NCBI RefSeq assembly: GCF_003732425.1
Contig: NZ_MOBX01000016.1
Coordinates: 736,787 to 800,786 of the forward strand
DNA length: 64,000 bases
Direction: 5' to 3'
From: Pseudomonas fluorescens
GTDB lineage: Bacteria > Pseudomonadota > Gammaproteobacteria > Pseudomonadales > Pseudomonadaceae
The stretch's first letter is position 1. Every line of letters starts with the position of its first letter. Below the pieces are notes generated by a model that saw only the letters and a program-made list of their open reading frames with translations, was not told the origin of the DNA and did no database searches. Both the position numbers and the translations under genes were made by a program. This document shows, in pieces, positions 1-8,707 of this stretch.

Positions 1-1987
1 CACGGAATGTCGCCAGCCCTATGGAAATAGTGATCGTCACTCGCTCGCCCTTGAAGTGGAACGGGCAGGCTTCGATGGCGGCGCGCAGGGTCTCCAGCAG
101 TTTGGCACCGACCGCTGGCGGCGTCGCCGGCATCAACAGAACGAACTCCTCCCCGCCGAAACGGGCAATGAAATCCGAGCCACGCAGGCGTTTGCGCAGC
201 ACGGTGGCGATGATTTTCAGCACCTTGTCGCCGGCCAGATGGCCGTAGTTGTCGTTGATGCGTTTGAAGTGATCGAGGTCGAGCATGGCCAGGCTCAGGG
301 TATTGCCGTGCTGTTGCCACTGCTTGATTTCATGTTCGAGACGTTCGCTCCACGCGGCGCGATTGGGCAAGCCGGTAAGCGGATCGATCAAGGCTTTCTG
401 CCTTTGTACTTCAAGATGTTCGCGGAAACCCTGGGCTTCCTGCTCCATATGCGCCACGCGTTCCGACAGGCTTTTCAGTCGCGTTGCGACTTCCTGCTCA
501 CGGGCGTCGCGCTGCTTCTGGTGCTGGTCCATGGTGCCGAGCAGGCCTTCGAGATGATTCTCCAGCACGTGCTTGAGGTCTTCCAGGTCCGCTGCTTCTT
601 GCACGCTGGTCTGCAAGCCGTCGACTTGCTCGCGGATTTGCGTGTCCATGGCCTTTGCTGCCGAACTGTTATCGGCATGGCCTGCGCTGGCCGCTTGCAG
701 GTTGCTCTGGAACGCTTCGAGGCGTTCGTTGAGTTGTTGCAGATAGGCTTCGAATTCGTGCTGACCGCTGTCGGTGATCGCCAGCATCAACGTCGCCAGA
801 TCGTCGAGGATCGGGATCAGTTCGTACCAGTTCAAGCCGTGTTTCAGCCGTTCGCGCATGGCCTCGGCTTGCGGGCGGTGACGCTCCGGCAGGGTCAGGT
901 CGTCGAGCAGACCGATCAGGGTGTCTTCGATGTGCTTGGCCACGGAGCTGTAGGACGGCTCCGGTGTGTCCGGCAGGGCGAACAGGATGTCGTGTTCGGC
1001 TTGTTCCGGGTCAATGGCCGCCAGCGCCTGCGCGATGGGTTCGGGCAGGGGCAGGCTGTCGAGGATCAGTGGCGATGGATCACCGGGGTGGATCAGTTCA
1101 TCGGGGTTGACCGCCTCAGCTGTGATCGGCGCTTGAGTCGGCGCTGAAGCCGGGGCGAATACAGGCCCGGGCTTGAAGCGCTCCGCCTCCGGTTCGTCCG
1201 GTTCACTGATAACTTCGCTGACGACCGTGGGCGGCACAAAGGCCACCACAGTTGCCGGTTCCAACCGGGTCGGGGCGGCTGGCGTGGTTGGTTCGACAAC
1301 AGGCGCAGGTGCTTCGCTGACAGGAGCTGCCGGTACCGGCTCAACCGCCGCGACAGCGGCGGGCTGTACGGTTTCTGGTGCGGGTGACGGTGCAGCCAGC
1401 GGTTGCACTGGCGGCGCGGGTTGAACCTGCGCGGGCGATTCTGCCGCGTGCGCTTCTTCACTATCGCGACTGCCAAACAGACGCTGCAACAACCCCGGGC
1501 GCCCCGGTTCCGCCGGCGTCTCCAATTGGCTTAATGCCTTGCCCTGCAAACCACTGAGTTCACTCAGCAACAGCGGCATTTCCCGCGCCGAGCCGACGCG
1601 GCTATCCAGCTGTTTGGCGAATTTCTTCAGTGGCTGGGCGACATCCCGCGGCAGCGGCAGAGCCTGCAATTGGGTGACCAGCGACGTCAGTGCGGTGCTG
1701 ACTTGATCGATGCGGGTTTCGCGGCGCTGCTCGGAATCGAGCACGGCTTTTTCCAGGCGCGGCAACAGGGCGGCGAGGCCGGCGTCCATGTCGTCGGTGC
1801 GCACCACATCACGCATTTCCTTCATGCATTGATCAACGACCTTGTCGGTGCCTTCTGCCGCCAGGGTGCTGCGCACCAGACCGCGCCGCAGCAAGTCGAG
1901 CCTGGCGGCCCAGCGCCGTTCAAGCTTGTCCTGCTGTTCGATGCTTTTGAGGTACTTCTCTTTCCAGCGCTGGGCGTCGTCGCTCAT
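1..1987 (-). CDS. dgcH: Diguanylate cyclase with C-terminal GGDEF domain (DgcH-like), 3' end cut by window edge
   Basis: Reading the minus strand from an ATG at 1987 gives 662 open codons that run off the left edge, so the C-terminus is missing. The N-terminal ~200 residues are charged and helical (begins MSDDAQRWKEKYLK) with no signal peptide. A Pro/Ala/Val-rich low-complexity linker follows at about residues 180-290, then a helical, coiled-coil-like stretch, then a GGDEF domain starting near ALIDPLTGLPNR. The active-site motif is GGEEF (about residues 611-615), and an RxxD inhibitory-site motif (RGSD) sits five residues before it. An active enzyme that makes c-di-GMP from two GTP, with product inhibition, is therefore predicted. 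Its start overlaps the stop of the upstream phosphatase-like gene by 4 bp (ATGA), which implies translational coupling. The name follows the P. aeruginosa protein in the same position, recalled from memory. Confidence 0.88.
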   Translation of the reverse strand, partial: MSDDAQRWKEKYLKSIEQQDKLERRWAARLDLLRRGLVRSTLAAEGTDKVVDQCMKEMRDVVRTDDMDAGLAALLPRLEKAVLDSEQRRETRIDQVSTALTSLVTQLQALPLPRDVAQPLKKFAKQLDSRVGSAREMPLLLSELSGLQGKALSQLETPAEPGRPGLLQRLFGSRDSEEAHAAESPAQVQPAPPVQPLAAPSPAPETVQPAAVAAVEPVPAAPVSEAPAPVVEPTTPAAPTRLEPATVVAFVPPTVVSEVISEPDEPEAERFKPGPVFAPASAPTQAPITAEAVNPDELIHPGDPSPLILDSLPLPEPIAQALAAIDPEQAEHDILFALPDTPEPSYSSVAKHIEDTLIGLLDDLTLPERHRPQAEAMRERLKHGLNWYELIPILDDLATLMLAITDSGQHEFEAYLQQLNERLEAFQSNLQAASAGHADNSSAAKAMDTQIREQVDGLQTSVQEAADLEDLKHVLENHLEGLLGTMDQHQKQRDAREQEVATRLKSLSERVAHMEQEAQGFREHLEVQRQKALIDPLTGLPNRAAWSERLEHEIKQWQQHGNTLSLAMLDLDHFKRINDNYGHLAGDKVLKIIATVLRKRLRGSDFIARFGGEEFVLLMPATPPAVGAKLLETLRAAIEACPFHFKGERVTITISIGLATFR

Positions 1988-2862
1988 TCAGGGGTTCCGC
2001 GAGGGGCAGGACTCAACGCGGGCAATGCATCGGCCGTGAGCGAACCCGGCAGACGAATCTCTACCGCGACCGGCAGGTGATCGGAAATCGGTTGTGCCAG
2101 CACTTCGACCTTTTCCAGGGTCAAGGTCGGGCTGAGCAAAATATGATCAAGGCAACGCTGCGGGCGCCAGCTGGGGAAAGTCGCTTCCACCTGCGGGGCG
2201 AGCAAGCCGAGATCGCGTAACGGTGACTGTTGTAGCAAATCGCTGGCGTGGGTGTTCATGTCGCCCATCAACACCTGATGCTTGTAACCGCCGATCAGCT
2301 CACGAATGTAGCCCAGTTGCAGGCTACGCGTTCGCGCGCCGAGGGCCAGGTGCATCATCACCACCACCAACGCTTCCGGGCCTTCGCCGAAGCGCAGCAG
2401 GATTGCGCCACGACCTTTCGGGCCGGGCAGCGGGTGATCTTCGATCGCCCACGGTTTCAGGCGACTGAGCACGCCATTGCTGTGCTGTGCCAGTCGACCG
2501 AGGTTGCGGTTGAGTTGTTGATACCAGTAGGGGAAGGCGCCGAGATGCGCCAGGTGTTCGACTTGATTGACGTAGCCTGAGCGCAGGCTACCGCCATCGG
2601 CTTCCTGCAGGGCGACCAGATCGAAGTCGCCAAGCAGATCGCCGATCTTTTGCAGATTGCCTGAGCGTCCGGTGTGCGGCAGAAGGTGCTGCCAGCTGCG
2701 GGTCAGGTAATGCCGATAACGCTCGGTGCTGATGCCGACCTGGATATTGAAACTGAGCAAGCGCAGACGCTGGTCTGCTGGCAAGCCCGTCGATGCCAGG
2801 TGATGCTCGTTGACCTGCGGTTCATGCAGGCCAACGGTGCGTTCGGTCTTCCAGCGGCGCAT
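1984..2862 (-). CDS. Endonuclease/exonuclease/phosphatase (EEP) family protein
   Basis: The 292-residue protein carries the EEP fold signatures in order: SFNIQVG (metal-binding Asn), LQEADGG (metal-binding Glu), SNGVLSR, MMHLALG, GDMNTH (catalytic Asp/Asn), LDHILLS and SDHLPV (catalytic Asp-His). All catalytic positions are intact. The family contains nucleases, phosphodiesterases and phosphatases, and the substrate cannot be read from the sequence. There is no signal peptide, so a cytoplasmic location is expected. It lies 14 bp downstream of dsbA and overlaps the diguanylate cyclase start by 4 bp, so the three genes probably form one transcript. No strong Shine-Dalgarno precedes the chosen ATG; conservation of MRRWKTERTVGL from the first residue is the reason for it. 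Confidence 0.88.
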   Translation of the reverse strand: MRRWKTERTVGLHEPQVNEHHLASTGLPADQRLRLLSFNIQVGISTERYRHYLTRSWQHLLPHTGRSGNLQKIGDLLGDFDLVALQEADGGSLRSGYVNQVEHLAHLGAFPYWYQQLNRNLGRLAQHSNGVLSRLKPWAIEDHPLPGPKGRGAILLRFGEGPEALVVVMMHLALGARTRSLQLGYIRELIGGYKHQVLMGDMNTHASDLLQQSPLRDLGLLAPQVEATFPSWRPQRCLDHILLSPTLTLEKVEVLAQPISDHLPVAVEIRLPGSLTADALPALSPAPRGTPE

Positions 2863-2876
2863 GGCGGTTGCCGCGC

Positions 2877-3518
2877 TTAGTTGGCAGCAGCCTTGGTTGC
2901 CGCTCGCTCTTTGGCGACCAGTTGGTCAGCCAGTTTCAGCGCCTGCTCGGCACCACCGGCAGAGCCGATGTCGAAGCGGTATTTACCATTGACGATCATG
3001 GTTGGTACGCCAGTGATTTCATACTTCTTGGCCAGTTCACGGGCCTTGACGATCTGACCTTTGATGGCGAACGAGTCGAAGGTTGCGAGGAACTTGTCCT
3101 TGTCCACGCCTTGAGTGGCTAGGAAGTCAGCCATGTCGTTCTTGTCGGTCAGCTTTTTGTGTTGTTTTTGGATGGCTTCGAAAACCGCAGCGTGAACCTT
3201 GTGCTCGACACCCATGGCTTCCAGGGTCAGGAACATCTGGCCGTGAGCGTCCCATGGGCCGCCGAACATGGCCGGGATACGCACGAAGTTGACGTCCGAT
3301 GGCAGTTTCTCAACCCATGGGTTGATTACCGGCTCAAAGGCGTAGCAGTGCGGGCAGCCGTACCAGAACAGCTCGACCACTTCGATCTTGCCAGGCTCTG
3401 CAACCGGTACCGGGTTGGCCAGCTCGACGTAAGGGGCGGCTGGGGCTTCGGCGGCTTGAGCGGTCACGCCGAACAGGCTGGCAGCGACGAGGGCGGCGCT
3501 GATGATCAGATTACGCAT
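2877..3518 (-). CDS. dsbA: Thiol:disulfide interchange protein DsbA
   Basis: This is the periplasmic dithiol oxidase that introduces disulfides into exported proteins and is reoxidised by DsbB. The 213-residue product starts with a cleavable signal peptide (MRNLIISAALVAASLFGV then TAQA/AE). The thioredoxin-fold active site FWYGCPHCYAF has its redox cysteines at about residues 55 and 58 and the CPHC dipeptide typical of DsbA. The cis-proline loop GVPTMIVNGKY follows near residue 170, and length is normal for the family. A good AGGAG-type ribosome site precedes the ATG. Its neighbours (c-type cytochromes on one side) fit, since cytochrome c maturation uses periplasmic thiol chemistry. Confidence 0.96.
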   Translation of the reverse strand: MRNLIISAALVAASLFGVTAQAAEAPAAPYVELANPVPVAEPGKIEVVELFWYGCPHCYAFEPVINPWVEKLPSDVNFVRIPAMFGGPWDAHGQMFLTLEAMGVEHKVHAAVFEAIQKQHKKLTDKNDMADFLATQGVDKDKFLATFDSFAIKGQIVKARELAKKYEITGVPTMIVNGKYRFDIGSAGGAEQALKLADQLVAKERAATKAAAN

Positions 3519-3612
3519 GCTTTACTCCTGGACAATTTGGGTCGCCTCGCGCGACCTGTTTTCAGACAGATCCTGGCGGGCATGAGTTCTGTAGTGTAAC
3601 GGCAGCGGCCAC

Positions 3613-3642
3613 AAAAAAGGGCGGCCAAAGCCACCCTTTTTA
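3613..3642 (-). terminator. Rho-independent terminator for the cytochrome c4 gene
   Basis: The sequence folds as a 7-bp GC stem with a 4-base loop, flanked by A6 on one side and T5 on the other. Read on the minus strand the stem is GGGTGGC/GCCGCCC, which pairs fully if one G-U wobble is allowed, and it is followed by a T6 run. On the plus strand the same position is a C-A mismatch. This polarity fits termination of the minus-strand cytochrome c4 transcript about 65 bp after its stop. Confidence 0.8.
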
Positions 3643-3707
3643 TACTTGCTGCGACGGATTAATCGAGCGTTAACGTTGCGCGAGATCTATCGCTGCCAAG
3701 TGCGGTC

Positions 3708-4319
3708 TTAATGCAGGCCTTGAATGTAGCTGGCGACTGCGGCGATGTCTTCATCGCTGAGCTTGCGCGCGATGGTGCGCATGGTCATGGCATCACCGTC
3801 ATTGGCGCGACCGCCTTCTTCCTTGCGGAAATCAGTCAGTTGCTTGGCGATGTATTGAGCGTGCTGGCCACCCAGGTGCGGGAAGCCGGCGGCGGCGTTG
3901 CCGGCACCGTTAGGGGAATGGCAACCGGTGCAGGCTGGCAGGCCTTTGTCCAGGTTGCCGCCACGGAACAGGGCCTCACCGCGCGCGACGATCTTCGGAT
4001 CGGCGGCACCGACGCTGCCTTTCTGGCTGGCGAAGTAGGCAGCCATGTCAGCCAGATCCTGATCGCTCAGGTTGGTCAGCAGGCCGGTCATTTCCAGAAC
4101 GGTGCGCTTGCCCGACTTGATGTCGTGCAATTGCTTGTCGAGGTAGCGTTCACCTTGACCGGCCAGTTTCGGAAAGTTTGGCGCCATGCTGTTCCCGTCC
4201 GGGCCATGGCAGGCTCCGCAAACGGCGGCTTTTGCCTGGCCTGCTGCGGCATCACCGGCAGCATGGGCGAAGCCCGAGATTCCCACGGTCAACAGCAGAC
4301 TCACGATCAATTTGTTCAT
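3708..4319 (-). CDS. cc4: Diheme cytochrome c4
   Basis: The 203-residue precursor has a signal peptide (MNKLIVSLLLTVGISGFAHA, cleavage near residue 20) and two homologous class I cytochrome c domains. Each has one heme-binding CXXCH: CGACH at about 34-38 and CTGCH at about 130-134. Distal Met ligands lie in the MTGLL and MTMRT regions. Cytochrome c4 is a periplasmic, membrane-associated electron carrier to terminal oxidases. It is followed by its own terminator and preceded by a small monoheme cytochrome 43 bp away on the same strand, so the two are likely co-transcribed. Confidence 0.95.
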   Translation of the reverse strand: MNKLIVSLLLTVGISGFAHAAGDAAAGQAKAAVCGACHGPDGNSMAPNFPKLAGQGERYLDKQLHDIKSGKRTVLEMTGLLTNLSDQDLADMAAYFASQKGSVGAADPKIVARGEALFRGGNLDKGLPACTGCHSPNGAGNAAAGFPHLGGQHAQYIAKQLTDFRKEEGGRANDGDAMTMRTIARKLSDEDIAAVASYIQGLH

Positions 4320-4362
4320 CAGCTAATCCAACTACGGCTAAGGGTTAAGTTATGGACCGGGC

Positions 4363-4653
4363 TTACTCGCTCATCCAAAGGATGATGGCTTGGTAATCCT
4401 CGGCACTGCAGTCCATGCACAAACCACGCGGCGGCATCGCCTTGAAACCCTGGGTCACGTGTTGCACCAGCGTCCCCATACCTTTCGCCAACCTCGGCGT
4501 CCAAGCTTCCTGATCGCCTCTTTTGGGCGCCATGGGTAGTTGGCCGGAATGACAGGCACCACAAACACGGTTGTACACAGCTTCCGGATCCTGTGTAGCC
4601 TGTGCGCTGTAAAGCGGCATCAAGACTCCGGCAGCCAGCAGCCATTTCGTCAT
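4363..4653 (-). CDS. Small monoheme cytochrome c (c5-like)
   Basis: The 96-residue precursor has a short signal peptide (MTKWLLAAGVLMPLYSAQA) and a single heme motif CGACH at about residues 31-35. The GFKAMPPRGLCMDCS segment carries the axial Met and an extra Cys pair, and a terminal helix (YQAIILWMSE) closes the domain. The pattern MPPRG..MDCS with the two extra cysteines resembles cytochrome c5 (cyc5 family). It should be a soluble periplasmic electron carrier. It sits directly upstream of cytochrome c4 on the same strand and diverges from engB. Confidence 0.88.
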   Translation of the reverse strand: MTKWLLAAGVLMPLYSAQATQDPEAVYNRVCGACHSGQLPMAPKRGDQEAWTPRLAKGMGTLVQHVTQGFKAMPPRGLCMDCSAEDYQAIILWMSE

Positions 4654-4844
4654 AAAACGACCTTTTCAGGGTTGAGAGCGTTCTGCGTTCTAATGCGCAA
4701 TCAAGGTCTGTCGCTCTCGTGAACTTCATCCTTCGCTGGGACAAAGCACACACAAAATCTGCGGCATTATATACTGGCGTCACTGAAACGGAAGCGACAC
4801 CGCGTTCCGCGCCCAATCCCGGCGCCGCCCACATCGGAAATCCC

Positions 4845-5489
4845 ATGCAACTCAAGAATCCCATCCTCGGCCTGTGCCAACAGTCCACGTTCATGCTCAG
4901 TGCCGCCAAAGTCGATCAATGCCCTGACGACGAAGGCTTCGAAGTGGCGTTTGCCGGTCGTTCCAACGCCGGCAAATCCAGCGCACTGAACACCCTGACT
5001 CACGCCAGCCTGGCGCGCACCTCGAAAACCCCGGGTCGCACACAGCTGTTGAACTTCTTCAAGCTAGACGATGATCGGCGTCTGGTCGACCTGCCAGGCT
5101 ACGGTTACGCAAAAGTACCGATCCCGCTCAAGCAACACTGGCAGCGTCACCTTGAGGCTTATCTCGGTGGCCGGGAGAGTTTGAAAGGTTTGATTCTGAT
5201 GATGGACATCCGTCATCCAATGACCGACTTCGACCTGTTGATGCTCGACTGGGCCGTTGCGGCCGGCATGCCAATGCACATTTTGCTGACCAAGGCCGAC
5301 AAACTCACCTACGGCGCAGCCAAGAACACCCTGCTCAAAGTGCAGTCGGAAATTCGCAAGGGTTGGGGTGATCTGGTCACCATCCAGCTGTTCTCGGCAC
5401 CAAAACGCATGGGCCTGGAAGAGGCCTACACTGTACTGGCCGGCTGGATGGAGCTCGCAGACAAAGGCGCCGAGGCGGCAGCCGAGTAA
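4845..5489 (+). CDS. engB: Ribosome biogenesis GTP-binding protein EngB (YihA/YsxC)
   Basis: This 214-residue TRAFAC GTPase is needed for large-subunit assembly and division in many bacteria. G motifs are clear: G1 GRSNAGKS (about 38-45), G2 region KTPGRTQ, G3 DLPGYG, G4 LTKADK. The reading frame stays open 126 bp further upstream, but the ATG chosen starts the conserved MQLKNPILGLC. The upstream extension contains a -10-like TATACT and lacks family similarity. It converges on polA across an intergenic region holding a small RNA gene, the same arrangement as polA-spf-yihA in E. coli. Confidence 0.95.
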   Translation: MQLKNPILGLCQQSTFMLSAAKVDQCPDDEGFEVAFAGRSNAGKSSALNTLTHASLARTSKTPGRTQLLNFFKLDDDRRLVDLPGYGYAKVPIPLKQHWQRHLEAYLGGRESLKGLILMMDIRHPMTDFDLLMLDWAVAAGMPMHILLTKADKLTYGAAKNTLLKVQSEIRKGWGDLVTIQLFSAPKRMGLEEAYTVLAGWMELADKGAEAAAE

Positions 5490-5555
5490 GACAATTTCAA
5501 AACTGTCTGTGGTGCTTTTAAAGCAGCATGACGGCATCACAGCCAGTTTTTGGGC

Positions 5556-5598
5556 AAAAAAAGCCCCGGATTTCATTGGGGAGGGAGAAATTCCGGGG
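5556..5598 (-). terminator. Intrinsic terminator of the ErsA-like RNA (and polA read-through)
   Basis: Stem CCCCGGAATTTC pairs with GAAATCCGGGG on the minus strand with a one-base bulge and a 12-base loop, then T7. The plus-strand version has only TTTAAG after the stem, so it is a weaker terminator for engB. Confidence 0.85.
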
Positions 5599-5712
5599 TT
5601 TAAGTTCCGAACCGCTAGGGCGGGGTTCAGATATCTGCCAACACTTAACACAACATAGGAGCATCGAAGGGCTTCACCAGCCATTCAGTATCTCTGAGTA
5701 GTGTCCTTCCAG
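5556..5712 (-). ncRNA. ersA: ErsA / Spot 42-like small regulatory RNA
   Basis: There is no credible protein gene in the ~340 bp between engB and polA. On the minus strand a non-coding segment of about 130-160 nt ends in a strong intrinsic terminator. That terminator is a GC-rich stem (5564-5574 with 5587-5598, one bulge) followed by a T7 run on the minus strand (5556-5562). A TCTGA box at 5719-5723 matches the -10 of AlgU/sigma-22 promoters and would place the start near 5712, but I see no convincing GAACTT -35. In P. aeruginosa the envelope-stress sRNA ErsA, an analogue of Spot 42, lies exactly between engB and polA. The assignment rests on synteny and the terminator; the 5' end is approximate. 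Confidence 0.72.
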
Positions 5713-5828
5713 ATTAGTTCAGATTTTTTTCAAAAAGCTTTGGAATAATCCCAAGCGCTTTTCGAAATAAGCAGGTTTTACCGGCGTTGCCGCGACGTTG
5801 TGTCGCGGCAGAACCATCATCAAATGGC

Positions 5829-8633
5829 TCAGTGAGCCTCATCCCAGTTGTTGCCCACACCGACCTCGACCAGCAGCGGTACATCCAGTTTCACCGCTTC
5901 GCTCATGTGCACGCGGATTTCTGCGCTGACCTGTTCGACCAGATCCTCGCGAACCTCCAGCACCAGTTCATCGTGCACCTGCAGAATGACTTTGGCGTCC
6001 AGCCCGGATGTCGCCAGCCAGTTATCCACCGCCACCATGGCTTTCTTGATGATGTCGGCAGCGGTGCCTTGCATCGGCGCGTTGATCGCCGTGCGTTCGG
6101 CGGCGGCGCGTTCCTGCGGTTTGTTCGAGTTGATTTCGGGCAGGTACAGGCGACGGCCGAAGAAGGTCTCGACATACCCCTGATCCGCCGCTTGGGCGCG
6201 GGTGCGATCCATATACTCGCGCACGCCGGGATAGCGGGCGAAGTAGGTGTCGATGTAAGCCTTGGCGGTCTTGGTGTCGACGCCGATGTCCTTGCCGAGC
6301 TTCTGCGCACCCATGCCGTAGATCAGGCCGAAGTTGATCGCCTTGGCGCCACGACGCTGATCCGAGGTCACCTCGTTGAGTTCGACCTTGAACACTTCGG
6401 CAGCGGTGGCGGTGTGCACGTCCAGATTGTTGCGGAAGGCATTCATCAGGCCTTCGTCCTTGGACAAGTGCGCCATGATCCGCAGTTCGATCTGCGAATA
6501 GTCCGCCGCCAGCAGTTTGTAGCCCTTTGGCGCTACAAACGCCTGACGGATGCGGCGGCCTTCAGCGGTGCGCACCGGGATGTTCTGCAGGTTCGGATCG
6601 CTGGAAGACAAACGCCCGGTCGACGCCACAGCCTGATGATAAGAGGTGTGGATACGCCCGGTGCGCGGGTTGATCTGCTCTGGCAGACGATCGGTGTAAG
6701 TGCTTTTCAGCTTGCTCATCGAACGGTGCTCCATCAGCACCTTCGGCAAGCGGTGATCGTCTTCAGCGAGTTTCGCCAACACTTCTTCGGCGGTGGACGG
6801 CTGACCTTTGGCGGTCTTCTTCAGCACCGGCAGACCGAGCTTTTCATAGAGAATCACGCCCAGTTGCTTCGGCGAGCCGAGGTTGAACTCTTCCCCGGCG
6901 ATCTCGAACGCTTCGCGCTCCAGCGCGACCATTTTGTTGCCTAACTCGATGCTCTGGATGCCTAGCAGCTCGGCATCAACGAACGCACCCTGGCGCTCAA
7001 TGCGCGCCAGCACCGGCACCAGCGGGATTTCGATATCGGTCAGCACGCTGGCCAGGCTCGGGATTGCGCTGAGTTTTTCGAACAGCGTCTGATGCAAGCG
7101 CAGGGTGATGTCGGCGTCTTCAGCGGCATACGGCCCGGCCTGTTCCAGAGCGATCTGGTCGAAGGTCAGCTGCTTGGCGCCTTTGCCGGCGATGTCCTGG
7201 AAGCTCACGGTGGTGTGATCCAGGTACTTCTGCGCAAGGCTGTCCATGTCGTGGCGGGTGGCGGTGGAGTTGAGCACGTAGGATTCAAGCATCGTGTCGA
7301 AGGCAATGCCGCGCACGTTGATGCCCTGGCTCTGATCGCCGCCGATGGCGCAGTTGGCCAAAATGTTCATGTCGAACTTGGCGTGCTGGCCGACCTTGAG
7401 TTTGCTCGGGTCTTCCAGAATCGGCTTGAGTGCGCGCAGCACGGTGTCGCGATCCAGCTGCTCCGGCACGCCGATGTAGGAGTGGGTCAGCGGGATGTAC
7501 GCGGCTTCGTTGGCCTGCACGGCGAACGACAGGCCGACCAGTTGCGCCTGTTGCGCGTCGATGCCGGTGGTTTCGGTGTCGAAGGCGAACAGCTTGGCGT
7601 TGTTGAGCTTTTCCAGCCAGACGTCGAAGCGCGCCTGATCGAGGATGGTTTCGTAAGCGGCTTCAGCCGGAGCGGCAGGCGCTTCTTCCGCTGGCGCGCT
7701 GAACAAATCGCCGGCCGGCGCAGGCTCGGCAGCTGCGCTCAGTTCCAGACGCTTGGCGTCGCGATCCAGATCATTGATCCAGCTTTTGAATTCCAGCAGG
7801 GAGTACAACTCGTAGAGCTTGGCCGGGTCTTCCGCGCCCATTTGCAGGTCGTCGAGTTCGATGTCCAGCGGCACGTCGACCTTGATGGTCGCCAGTTGAT
7901 AGGAGAGGAACGCCATCTCCTTGTGCTCTTCGAGCTTGGCCGGCAGGGTTTTCGCGCCGCGAATCGGTAGCGTCGGGACGATGTCGAGGTTCGCGTACAG
8001 CTCGGTGAGGCCGCCGTTCACACCGACCAGCAGGCCTGACGCAGTCTTCGGGCCGATGCCGGGAACGCCCGGAATGTTGTCGGACGAATCGCCCATCAAC
8101 GCCAGATAATCAATGATCTGCTCCGGTGCGACGCCGAATTTCTCCTTCACGCCCTCCACGTCCATCGAGCTACCGGACATGGTGTTGACCAAGGTAATGT
8201 GACCGTCGACCAGTTGCGCCATGTCCTTGTCGCCAGTGGAGATGATCACCGGGCGGTCCGCTGCCGCGCTGCTGCGGGCGAGGGTGCCGATCACGTCGTC
8301 GGCCTCGACGCCTTCCACGCACAGGAGCGGGAAACCGAGGGCAATCACGCTCTGGTGCAGCGGCTCGATCTGTACGCGCATGTCGTCGGGCATGCTGGGG
8401 CGGTTGGCTTTGTAGTCGGCGTACATCTCATCGCGAAATGTCCCGCCCTTGGCGTCGAACACCACGGCGAACGGGCTGTCCGGGTACCGCTTGCGCAGAC
8501 TCTTGAGCATGTTCAGCACGCCTTTGACCGCACCGGTCGGCAGGCCTTTGGAGGTGGTCAGTGGTGGCAGCGCGTGAAAAGCGCGGTACAGGTAAGACGA
8601 ACCGTCCACCAGGACGAGGGGGGCTTGGCTCAT
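5829..8633 (-). CDS. polA: DNA polymerase I
   Basis: The 934-residue, three-domain enzyme does Okazaki fragment maturation and excision repair. The N-terminal 5'-3' flap nuclease begins LVLVDGSSYLYRAFHALPP and contains the ADDVIGTLA acidic cluster. The central 3'-5' exonuclease domain keeps proofreading residues (FAFDTETTGID near residue 350 and the later acidic sites). The C-terminal polymerase has motif A DYSQIELR, motif B RRGAKAINFGLIYGM and motif C VHDELVLEV. The frame is open 12 bp further to a TTG, but the ATG at 8633 starting MSQAPLVLVDG matches the family start. It is transcribed towards the ErsA-like RNA. Confidence 0.97.
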   Translation of the reverse strand: MSQAPLVLVDGSSYLYRAFHALPPLTTSKGLPTGAVKGVLNMLKSLRKRYPDSPFAVVFDAKGGTFRDEMYADYKANRPSMPDDMRVQIEPLHQSVIALGFPLLCVEGVEADDVIGTLARSSAAADRPVIISTGDKDMAQLVDGHITLVNTMSGSSMDVEGVKEKFGVAPEQIIDYLALMGDSSDNIPGVPGIGPKTASGLLVGVNGGLTELYANLDIVPTLPIRGAKTLPAKLEEHKEMAFLSYQLATIKVDVPLDIELDDLQMGAEDPAKLYELYSLLEFKSWINDLDRDAKRLELSAAAEPAPAGDLFSAPAEEAPAAPAEAAYETILDQARFDVWLEKLNNAKLFAFDTETTGIDAQQAQLVGLSFAVQANEAAYIPLTHSYIGVPEQLDRDTVLRALKPILEDPSKLKVGQHAKFDMNILANCAIGGDQSQGINVRGIAFDTMLESYVLNSTATRHDMDSLAQKYLDHTTVSFQDIAGKGAKQLTFDQIALEQAGPYAAEDADITLRLHQTLFEKLSAIPSLASVLTDIEIPLVPVLARIERQGAFVDAELLGIQSIELGNKMVALEREAFEIAGEEFNLGSPKQLGVILYEKLGLPVLKKTAKGQPSTAEEVLAKLAEDDHRLPKVLMEHRSMSKLKSTYTDRLPEQINPRTGRIHTSYHQAVASTGRLSSSDPNLQNIPVRTAEGRRIRQAFVAPKGYKLLAADYSQIELRIMAHLSKDEGLMNAFRNNLDVHTATAAEVFKVELNEVTSDQRRGAKAINFGLIYGMGAQKLGKDIGVDTKTAKAYIDTYFARYPGVREYMDRTRAQAADQGYVETFFGRRLYLPEINSNKPQERAAAERTAINAPMQGTAADIIKKAMVAVDNWLATSGLDAKVILQVHDELVLEVREDLVEQVSAEIRVHMSEAVKLDVPLLVEVGVGNNWDEAH

Positions 8634-8707
8634 GAGCAGGATCAACCTTTTCGGCGGGTCCGGCGCTAGAATAGCGGGACCGTTGACGACAAAGGGACAA
8701 GGTTATC

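Noticed and set aside
4719..4844. 42-residue N-terminal extension of EngB
   Set aside because: It holds a promoter-like TATACT and has no similarity to the family, whose conserved start is at 4845.
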